A program made the position numbers and the translations under genes. Below are positions 55,926-64,000 of a stretch of DNA of 64,000 nucleotides, one piece after another. Under the pieces are notes generated by a model. The model saw only the letters and a list, made by a program, of their open reading frames with translations, made no database searches and was not told the origin of the DNA. The stretch is taken from contig OY821784.1 in the NCBI GenBank assembly GCA_963682175.1, positions 28,501,621-28,565,620 on the forward strand, in the 5' to 3' direction. Within the stretch, counting starts at the first letter, position 1; every line of letters starts with the position of its first letter. Source of the stretch: Triglochin maritima (lineage: Eukaryota; Streptophyta; Magnoliopsida; Alismatales; Juncaginaceae).

Positions 55926-56984
55926 ATTTATGGGTATTGTAGAAACCGAACAGTTTGTTTTTTTCATTTATTCCAACAAAACCTCTGTGACAGTTCTCTG
56001 ACAAAACCCTAGCCAACCCCTTCTGGGACCATTCTCCGACCAAAACAACAACTCTGCGACTTCCTCCGCCACCACAGCCACCTCTGTGACTTCGATCACC
56101 TTCCTCCAAGACCTCCTCCGCCACCGCAGCCACGACCCATGTCTCGAGGTACATTCTCATGCCTTGTTCATTTCTCCAACATGTGATTGTGTTTTTTTGG
56201 TTTTTAACGGTTTTTGGTTCCTTTTAGTTGGTTTGAGGTGGATTTGACGTGGATCATGGTTTGACGATGACCGGGTTGAAGACGAAGGAGGTCTCGTGCT
56301 TGCTATTGAGAAGAGGATCACCTCTCCCTTGCTGGTACGTGCCTTGTTTATGTTCGTGGTTTTGTGGTCTGGATTTTTTTGTTGTTGTTGATTTTGGGGT
56401 TGTCTGTTAATGCTAAAGCCCATTGTTAGAATTTTGGAGTTCTGAATTAGTTATGATTTTGAAGTTGGAATTGTTTTTGTTATATGATTAGTGGATCATA
56501 TAATATATAGTGAATGAGATTTGTTTTTTGCTTTTCAGTATGTTTGTCCAAAATAACACTATGTTGCTCAACCTCTTGGACTTGAATTGTAATCCAAATT
56601 GAGTTGGTTTTTTATCGGATGTGTATCAATATTTTTCATATTCACCTACATAATCGTAGACCTAAAATTTTTGCAGAAAATGGGAGAATATAGAAAAAAC
56701 TTAAATTTTTTGGTTTTCTTGTTAATCCCAGGATTTGAAGATTTTTACGTAGCAAAGTTTTAGGGGAGGTTCTGTTAAATTTTCAATAAAAATATTATTC
56801 CATTTGTTATTTATAACATGATATTCTATGTTTAACATTTTTTCCCATCTTAAAATTATAATCCAAGTAATTGTATAGGGGTGAGTTTTAAAACTTACAT
56901 TCTTGTCCCTGGTGTAATGTTTCCCGATACAAAATGAAACGCAGTGGACTGAACCACAATGTAGATGGTGATCATTTGAAAATC

Positions 56985-58850
56985 AAAGGACCTCCTGCTA
57001 AAGTTTTGTGGTATCTTCCGATAAAACCAAGGCTTAAATGTTTGTTTGTGGGTAAGGAGGATTCCAAAAACCCGACATGATATGCTGATCATGAGAAACC
57101 AAATGATTAGTTGCTACGTCATCCTGCAGATTCACCTCAGTGGAAAAAAGTAGATTACGACTTTCCTTTATTTGGTGAAGAATCCAGGAATGTACGACTT
57201 GGACTTTGTACTGACAGAATGAATATTTTTGGTAGTTTGAGTAGCATTCACAGTTTTTGGCATGTTCTGCTTGTAATTTACAATCTGCCACCGTGGTTAT
57301 GCATGAAACACAAATATATTATGTTGTCCTTAATGATTTCTAGTCTGAAGCAACCTGGAAACAACATAGATGTCTATTTAATACCCTTAATTGATGACCC
57401 AAAAGATTGTGGGATGACGGACAATTGGTTTTTGATGCTTATCGTCAGCAGTCATTTGTAATGCGGCCAATGATTTATTGCACGATTAATGACTTTCTAG
57501 CTTACGTTAATCTGTCTGGATATTTTGTCAAAGGTCATAAAGCTTGTCCAATTTGCGAAGAGAATACATACTCCTTGCAACTTGTTAGTGGTTCTAAGAC
57601 AATCTATCTTGGTCATCGGAGATTTTTTCAAAACTCCCATATGTATCGTCATTTGAAAAAGGCATTTAACGGAAAACAAGAGTTTTGGAATCTGCCAGTT
57701 GAAATTAGAATCGAAAAGGTGTATGAAAGTGTAATGAACGTTCAATGTGAATTTGGAAAACCGTACAAATGACCAAATGACAAAAGTTATTGGAAAAAAG
57801 ATCCATATTTTTTGATTTTCCTTACTGGAAAACTTTAGAAGGTAGACATTGTATTGATGTGTTGCATATAGAGAAAAACGTTTGTGATAGTCTTGTTGGG
57901 ACTTTGTTGAACATACCTGGTAAGAAAAAAGATGGATATAATGCTACACTTGAGCTTGTTGACCTTGGTATACGAGCAAGGCTAGCACCAGAGAAGAAGG
58001 GAGACCAAAACTACTTACCTCCAGCTTGTTATACATTGTCTAGAAAGGAGAAAAACATTCTCTGTCAGTTATTGACTTGGTTAGAGAAGTTAAATTGTGT
58101 GGACCCATTTTTTAAGGTGGATGTATCCTTTCGAGCACTATATGAAAGTGTTGAAAGGTTATTGTGAAAATCATCAAATGCGAGATGCTAGTGTTGTTGA
58201 AGGATACATAGTTGAGGAAGTTATCGAGTTTTGCACTAGATACCTAGCAAACACCAAAAGTATTGGAGTTTTCAACAATCGTTATGATGAACGTTTCGTT
58301 GGAAAAGACGCGTGGGATGAAAATGTTAAGTCCAAATTACGATAACTTAATGACAACATATTTCTATGTGTTGTGCAATTCTAATGAAGTTCAACCTTAT
58401 CTAAATGAAGACATGGAGCTTGTAAAAGAAAAAAAATCCTTTATGAAGTGATCAACAAGTAATTAATAGTCACAATAAGAATTTCATCTCTTAGTTAAAA
58501 AATGTGGCTTACAAGCATGATGTTTCTGAGACAATACAATGGTTGGCCTACGGTCTGCATTCTGCTGTTACAAGTTACATTGCCTATGATATCAATGGAT
58601 ATTCATTCTATACAATATGTGAAGATGCCAAAAGTGCTGTTCAGAATAGTGATGTCACTTTAATAGCAGAGTCTTTATATTTGTCTAGTTCTAAAGACAA
58701 GAATCTTGTATACGCCGACATGTCCTATTACGGTGTAATTGAAGACATATGGGAGCTTCAGGAAACTGAGTTTAATTTAGAATATGAACTTAGTATGAGT
58801 GAGGAGCAAGCAAGAACTTGTCTCCTCCTTCCCCGTCCGTTGATGTGATT
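56985..58850 (+). pseudogene. Tnp2-type CACTA transposase remnant
   Basis: Plant CACTA transposase cuts and joins element ends. Blocks in order: PPAKVLWYLPIKPRLKCLF, LLRHPADSPQWKKVDYDFP, LPPWLCMKHKYIMLSLMISS, QPGNNIDVYLIPLIDD, CTINDFLAYVNLSGYFVKGH, ACPICEENTYS and TIYLGHRRFF (56985-57630), all from the Transposase_21 family. FDFPYWKTLEGRHCIDVLHI (57805-57870) and WMYPFEHYMKVLKGYCENH (58126-58180) are the following DUF4218-type region. VYADMSYYGVIEDIWEL (58708-58760) is the DUF4216-type C-terminal block. Frame changes at about 57405, 57770 and 58100 and several stops make it a pseudogene, though the reading order is nearly complete. Confidence 0.85.
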
Positions 58851-59039
58851 CTTGGAAGAGAGCGAGGGTAAACTCCAAAGGGGAGTACGTCACAGACGAG
58901 TCGCAAGCGATCAACTTGAAGATAGTAAGTTGTATCACTTGTATATGTTATTAAATCACCTTTAGTAATTTTATATTTTTCAATTGTTTTTAACAATTTT
59001 CTTTAAACTTTATGTCTCTCTAAAGTTGAGAGAATCCCA

Positions 59040-59700
59040 AGGTGAATTTGTTTCAGATGGTCGAACTGATATTCTACGCGAAGCCTTGGGAACTGACGAA
59101 CATGTCGGTCGTGTAATGGGGCGTAGGGAGTAAGGTTGGATTGCGACAATATTATGGAAAGACTAATCGGTCATGTTTGTTAATAGTTCATACCTAATGC
59201 GAGCAACAAATTTTAGATTTGCAAAATAAATTGCAACTTGTTATGGAGAGATTGGATCGCAATTAGCCTACTTCTCCTACCCACCATTGGACTGCTTCTT
59301 CCCCGGTGACCACTCCTCTGGTGCAGCCAGTGGTCAACCCCGACCGACAATCTGATTTTGCGGCTCATTCTCAAGAATCTGCCCTCGTAGGTGGTCCCTC
59401 GTTTGGTAAATATAAGTATGGATCAGAAGTTGTCTATTTGTCGAAGACCCTTATTGATGATTGGTAGGACACAACAAAGTTTATAACATCTCTAAATGCC
59501 ACTTCAAAGAGGTAGAAGAGGGAGAAGTGAAGGTTGTAGTGGGGAGTTACTTAGATGTTGGTGCTCTGGTGCCAATTCCTGAAGAAGAGGTTGTTACGCT
59601 CGACCATGCTATCGGTGGGTTCCTGAAATGGCCTCATCATTTAGTAGAGCTAAATGACACACATGAGGTATACTTTAATTTTGAAAACCAATAAATTTCA
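59040..59700 (+). pseudogene. Second CACTA gene, N-terminal part
   Basis: GRTDILREALGTDEHVGRVMG near 59059-59118 and, after stops, SKCHFKEVEEGEVKVVVGSYLDVGALVPIP...AIGGFLKWPHHLVEL (59490-59650). This combination commonly precedes the protease domain in the second gene of plant CACTA elements. It is interrupted by stops and probable introns. Confidence 0.55.
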
Positions 59701-60062
59701 ATTTTGTTAATGTTTGTATTTTTAACGTTTGTATATATATCAGTAAGGTTTCAAGCCCCTGGAGCAAAGGGTCAAACAACTAACCTCCGATCAACATTAA
59801 TTTGCTACCATATAGGTGCAAAATGTTGTATCAACTAATGGTAGTTAGGGGATCATAAGCCTTAACTACCTGACATTTGGAGGAGAATGTTAAAGGGTTG
59901 CCTTCAGATTTATACATCGCCAAAGAGGATGTTATGTAGTTTTTGGCAAGGGATTCATTGTGCATCGTGATTATCGGCGTGCAAGTGAAGTAAGTGTTTT
60001 CTTCTGTAAAAGATGAAATGTATTGAATAATTTTATCGTAACTATAATAGAATGTAATTTTT

Positions 60063-60915
60063 ACTCTTGTAGACACCTTTATGATGTCAGAAGGTCAGTC
60101 TCTCCTGATGATCAATTATTTGGATTTGTGAGTCCAACTACTGTTATATACGGGAATGACGATAAACCGGGTGAGGTTGGGCTTCTGATTAAACAACAAG
60201 GCAAAAAATATTACATGTTCCCTTATCAGGAGAGGTAAAGTTGTTAATTCAAAGTAATTGGAATTTAATTTTGTAATAAACTTCTAATTATATAGATAAA
60301 CAGAGCTCATTGGATATTTATCGTTCTTTGCCCTGAAACTAATTCGGCATATTGGTTTGATCCTTTGGGGTCGACTAAACCAAGGGAATCTATAAAAATC
60401 TTGTCAATTTGTAAGTTCGTTTTAATCATCGTATATGTAATTCGTGTATTTTTATTAGTATTATCAACTTCATTTTGAATAGCTTGTGCTTCTCAGGACA
60501 ATGAAGGTTTACAGAGTATTAGGTGGAAAAGGAAAATAAAAAAATACAGGAGTAACATGGCATGGAATGAGAATAAGTACTTTCTCCCATTTTTGTTAAT
60601 TATGTTAAGTAATGGAACATATATTTAGCGAATTTATATCTTTGTAGTACTACAAGCATACTTGTAATACGGAATGTAGTTATTAGGTTATGAGATACAT
60701 GGAGGAAATCATCAAAATTGCACCTCAAAACGTAACCCTATCTGAGGTAATATATATCATTTTCAGTTGTATAATTATAGTTTCGTTATTTAGATATTAA
60801 TATTTTGTAGTTTTATTTTTATAGGTCTTCCAAATAAATAACGATCCCTACTCGCAAAAGGAGCTCGTGATACTCGCGAGCGATGAGCTCGCTATTTTAT
60901 TACCAACATGTTAAT
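60063..60915 (+). pseudogene. Ulp1-like cysteine protease domain in the CACTA
   Basis: Exon-like pieces bounded by plausible splice sites. FGFVSPTTVIYGN and QQGKKYYMFPYQ (60120-60235) come first. RAHWIFIVLCPETNSAYWFD (about 60304-60365) holds the His and Asp positions of the Ulp1/SENP (C48) fold. NTECSY, then a stop, then VMRYMEEII (about 60667-60720) holds the Cys position (family pattern: Cys followed by VMRYM). SQKELVILASDELAILLPTC ends it at about 60915. The His-Asp-Cys set is still visible, but the TAG after TECSY would truncate the protein. Ulp1-type domains cleave SUMO; their role in CACTA elements is unknown to me. Confidence 0.65.
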
Positions 60916-61214
60916 GAACTAAATGGTTCTTATATCATGAACACATTCTTTGTAATTAAACATGCAATTTTATTTAACTTGTTTCTTTGTATTACCAACA
61001 TACAATCTGTTTTTTAATATAATCAAACATCTTTCTGAATGAATGCCATGTGTTTGTATGCATGTGGATGAATGATTGTGTTTGTGCATGCTCATTGGAT
61101 GAATGTGTATTTGTGGATGAATGTGTTGTGCAGGATCAATGTTTTTTTGGTGCATGATGAATGTGTTTGTTATGCAGGAAAATGATTGTTCCATTTAATT
61201 TTTTTAAAAATTTG

Positions 61215-61440
61215 GTAAGGGTATAGACGTCGGTTGTTAAGAAAATGCGATGCATATTCCTTAATTCGCAGGACTAGACATTGGTTGTAGCTTATGACCG
61301 ATGTCTATTCTTTAGGACTAGACATCGGTTGTAATGAACGACCGCGAATAGACGTCGGATGTTAGCTTACGACCAACGTCTATTTGTTAAGAATAGACGT
61401 CGGTCATTGAGTGACTGACGTCTAGGTATATGCGACACAT
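61215..61440. repeat. Right subterminal repeats of the CACTA element
   Basis: Copies of TAGACGTCGGTTGT, TAGACATCGGTTGT and CGACCAACGTCTAT on both strands, matching the left array at 55675-55925. Confidence 0.75.
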
Positions 61441-61673
61441 AGATAGATGTAGGGTGAGATAAATCGTATATTCAACGTATAGAAGTCGTATATCTGACGT
61501 ATAATCCATTTTCCACACTAGTGTTTCTTCTTACATTTCAGTCCTTTTTCTCTTCCCTTCTCTTCTTTATTACGTAATACCTGAAATATTACAACAAACA
61601 CTTGAGTAGCACAATATTGTGGTAAAATTAAAGATATATAACATGAATACGATGCATGATATGCCACTAATCA

Positions 61674-63147
61674 CTCTCTGAGATGTTTAGAGAGTTATGT
61701 GATGAAAAGAGGATATCCAGATAACTCACTATACCTTATACAACTCAATAAAATGGTGTTGCTGAAAGAAGTGATAGAATGTTGTTAGGCATGGTTAGAT
61801 CCATGATGACTTATGCAAGCTTACCAATTTCCTATTGGGGAGATGCTCTGTTAACTGTTGCCTATATCCTTAATAGAGTTCCGACAAAGTCAGCCTCTTG
61901 AACTCCATATGAGTTGTGGACAGAAAGGAAGCATGATTTGAGCCAGCTGTGTCCTTGGGGATGCACAACATATATTCATTTTGCTGCTCACCAATATGGA
62001 AAGCTAGGACCTAGAGGGAGAAAGTGTTTTTGTGAGATATTTTGATTTCTCTAAAGGTTATGTTTTATCGGGTTAGACAATAATGAGAGAAGGACAAAAC
62101 TAGAGTCTAGAGATGCCACATTTTTTGAAAGTGATTTTCCAACTCATGCAGGAGCTACTAAAGAGTCAGTGGACTTTCTTTGAACAACAAGATGGACAAA
62201 TTACTACTTCACAAAATTAGGATCTGGAAATGAACATATGGTTCCACCAGTTGATCCCAGTGGGAGTGGTAATATTGATGATCAGATAGCTCTCACATAG
62301 GATGAGCAATCAGATCCTCATCTGCGTCGAAACACACATGTGCTCATTCCTCGTGGACGATTCAGTTTAGAGGAAGAAGCGATTATCATAGCTCAAGAAG
62401 AAATTAATTGTGAATCATCCGGGATGACTATAATCAATGAGCAAGAGCCAGAGACTTTGAGAGAGGCTTTGGATGGTCCAAACGCGAAAGAGTGGTTAAA
62501 GCCTTTAGAGGAGGAGTTGGAGTCGATGAAAGTTAATCATGTCTGGGACTTGCTTGACTTACCGCCAAAGCAAAAGGCCATTGGAGCCAAGTGGATCCTC
62601 AAGATTGAGAGGAAGGTGGATGGATCCGTTGAAAGATTCAAGGCTAATTGACGGTACATATCCATTAGTGTACAGAAATGTATATGTCGGTGTAATCTTT
62701 TACTAATCGTGCGACGGATATATTGGTCAGTGTATATAAGTGTATACATCGGTGTAGTTTATAGCAATAAAGTTGAAGTTATTTTCAAACTCTACGCGGA
62801 CAGTTATATCCGTCGGTGTAGTTAATCATAGTCATCTGAGTGTTTTTTCCGCAAAAAAATTCATTTTCCAGCGAATTGTGTTGTCGAAAATATACACTAA
62901 TGGTATATATCTATCTATCAGTGTAGACCAATTGACCGACGCATACTGCAAAAATATTAAGCAATGGTAGATATCTGTCGGTGTTAATTTTCCCACCCCT
63001 CAGTGGAGTTCTACACCAATGGAACGTGTTCCCCATCAGTGGATAGTGCTCTACACCGACGGATTTCTCACCAATGGATATATATCCGTTGGTGTAGCCT
63101 ATCTGTCTAATAGTGTAGATTGGTTGCAAAAGGCTACACAAGGGGTG
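61674..63147 (+). pseudogene. Copia integrase C-part and RT start
   Basis: It resumes copia integrase after the Athila-type block: [20 protein letters not shown] (61760-61820), [20 protein letters not shown] and TPYELWTERK. Later ETLREALDGPNAKEWLKPLE, LESMKVNHVWDLLDLPP and AIGAKWILKIERKVDGS (62455-62633) are the start of RT. RT is broken at RFKA by a CACTA MITE (62647-63115); LVAKGYTRG resumes at 63119 and is cut again by a hAT-like end. The first 80 bases repeat the last 80 bases of the remnant ending at 46234 with about 16% difference, so these may be two copies of one family rather than one split element. Confidence 0.75.
62647..63115. mobile_element. Non-autonomous CACTA inserted in copia RT
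   Basis: About 469 bp full of TCGTCGGTGTAG/CACCGACGGATAT words, the same subterminal repeat as the CACTA at 42208. The right end reads, on the minus strand, CACTATTAGACAGATAGG, a CACTA end; the left terminal repeat is lost or mutated. Removing it rejoins RFKA and LVAKGY of copia RT with one or two extra bases, so a 2-3 bp duplication is likely but not clean. Confidence 0.7.
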
Positions 63148-63148
63148 T

Positions 63149-63400
63149 CAACGGCTCAAATACGGATCAAATCTGCCAACATCCGTATCCAAACTGGGAA
63201 TTTTTTTTACATCCGGATCCGTATCCAACCATATCTTTTTACTATATCCGAATCAATATCCGCCAGATCCGGATCGAATACGGATATTATCCGTCTCCGA
63301 ACAATAACATCCGAATACAACATCCAAATGAAAACATCCGGATTCGAAAATCTAATCCGAATTCTTGTTTTAAGGTAATAATGAAAATCATAAATTTGAT
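63149..63400. mobile_element. hAT-like end with CCGGATCCGTATCC words
   Basis: It starts AGGGGTGTCAACGG directly inside the copia RT remnant and carries repeated ATCCGTATCC, CCGGATCC and ATCCGAATAC words. The start and word-rich design match the hAT-type MITEs at 4094 and 53929. No opposite end or 8-bp duplication occurs before 64000, so it may be the end of a longer element running out of the window. Confidence 0.5.
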
Positions 63401-63581
63401 TAAAATCCATAATTCGAAAGTTTGATCTTAAACTCTGCCAAGAATACATACAAGTTACAAAGTAATACAAGCATAAATTATAAACATTAGAACTAACACA
63501 AATGTTGGCAAGTAACATCTACAAACAACAGAAAGAACGTGTAACATTTTATGCCTTAGAGACTACAAAACCATAACAAAT

Positions 63582-63690
63582 TCATATATATCCCCATTTT
63601 TCACAACAAGTGGAACTCGGAACAAGACTTCTTGTAGTGCGAGCAACTGGAGCAGAAGCACCATCAACATATGACAAATCATCTCCCACG
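63582..63690 (-). other. Possible terminal exon of unknown gene
   Basis: On the minus strand a TTTTGTAG acceptor-like site (about 63691-63698) precedes an open stretch reading VGDDLSYVDGASAPVARTTR and on to CCEKWGYI, then a TGA at 63582-63584. The composition looks like real protein, but I recognise no family. One guess is the last exon of a hAT transposase belonging to the element whose end is at 63149. A chance open frame is equally possible. Confidence 0.2.
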
Positions 63691-64000
63691 CTACAAAAGA
63701 AAGAAAGAATGTAACGTCCAACACCAAAATTTTCCAACCAGTTCTCTGGCAGAAGTAATTATTAAGATAGAATTATCAAGAGGTCAGGTCTAAAACAACA
63801 ACCACAAGAATTGAAAGAGTAAATTTTTTGCATCAAGAGAAACGCAACCTGAGGTAAGAAAACACAACATATTGATGCCAGATCAAGAGCTTATTTGTTG
63901 TTTACCCACAATACTTTTTCAAATTTAACCCAAAATATGAATGTTGAATCTCCAGGTTATCCCTAAACTAAGGATGAGATGGCATAACCCAACTAATACA
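63691..64000. other. Unassigned window edge
   Basis: No gene or element boundary seen. A pyrimidine-rich stretch on the minus strand near 63695-63715 is compatible with an intron end before the possible exon at 63582-63690. Confidence 0.35.

Larger units (their letters stand above)
55641..61523 (+). mobile_element. CACTA transposon with Tnp2 and Ulp1-like remnants
   Basis: 5883 bp inserted in the Athila-type LTR. The ends are CAGTAGTGCAGAATAG and, on the minus strand, CACTAGTGTGGAAAATGG: imperfect CACTA terminal repeats. The flanks (TAT and TTT) are a poor 3-bp match. Subterminal arrays of a TAGACGTCGGTT word lie at about 55675-55925 and 61215-61440. Inside, in order, are a Tnp2-type transposase remnant and a second gene with a Ulp1-type protease domain. 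Both carry stops, so the element is no longer autonomous. Confidence 0.85.
54412..61673 (-). repeat. Athila/Tat-like 5' LTR interrupted by a CACTA element
   Basis: LTR sequence at 54412-55640 and 61524-61673 (about 1380 bp in all), plus-strand edges TGGTCGATTCAGTTAATA and TGCCACTAATCA. The two halves join in the same order as in the uninterrupted copy around 49196-49378. The primer site beside 54411 identifies it as a 5' LTR. The right flank (CTCTC) does not match the left flank of any Athila-type piece here. Confidence 0.7.

Overview
This window looks like transposon-packed nuclear DNA from a flowering plant, probably a eudicot; I cannot name the species. The evidence is the mix of elements: Ty3 chromovirus and Athila/Tat-type LTRs, Ty1/copia elements with initiator-Met-tRNA primer sites, a plant LINE with a DUF4283-type ORF1, CACTA transposons with CACTACT ends and a Tnp2-type transposase, and hAT-type MITEs. 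I found no host single-copy gene, rRNA, tRNA or CRISPR array. Nearly all long open frames belong to transposable elements.

Layout. 1-73 is the end of a CACTA element. 1.3-5.3 kb is a decayed copia 3' half, split by a solo Athila-like LTR (2058-3578) and a hAT MITE (4094-4426). 6.48-8.65 kb is an inverted Tekay-like LTR. About 10.7-26.2 kb is one old LINE, broken in ORF1 by an LTR-like insertion and in ORF2 by a complete, young Tekay-type Ty3 element (15413-23823; two 1898-bp LTRs with six differences, 5-bp duplication AAATC). A related solo LTR follows (26445-28290, duplication GAAGG). 29.6-34.5 kb is a copia element with one long open GAG-PR-INT frame but no reverse transcriptase; a SIRE-like solo LTR (32507-34051) sits inside its 3' LTR. 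35.1-36.4 kb is a solo Athila-like LTR. 38.0-40.6 kb is an inverted SIRE-like LTR with part of its interior. From about 41 kb a second copia element (gag, protease, integrase, all broken) carries a non-autonomous CACTA in its leader. It is interrupted at 46.2 kb by a 15-kb mosaic of Athila-type LTRs and interiors that also holds a SIRE-like LTR, a hAT MITE and a 5.9-kb CACTA with Tnp2 and Ulp1-like remnants (55641-61523). Copia integrase and RT sequence resumes at 61.67 kb.

How the parts relate. The window is a stack of nested insertions whose order can be read from target-site duplications. Most coding parts are dead. The exceptions are the Tekay polyprotein, which is nearly open but has a gag nonsense codon and an integrase active-site Asp-to-Asn change, and the RT-less copia frame.

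The most unusual feature is a module shared by two unrelated LTR superfamilies. The palindrome CGGTCGACCG (or a close variant) occurs in pairs about 22 bp apart, and the pairs recur roughly every 50-75 bp. It is found in Tekay-like LTRs (7.6-8.2, 15.8-16.5, 22.3-23.0, 27.1-27.5 kb) and in SIRE-like copia LTRs (32.9-33.4, 38.7-39.1, 50.8-51.3 kb).
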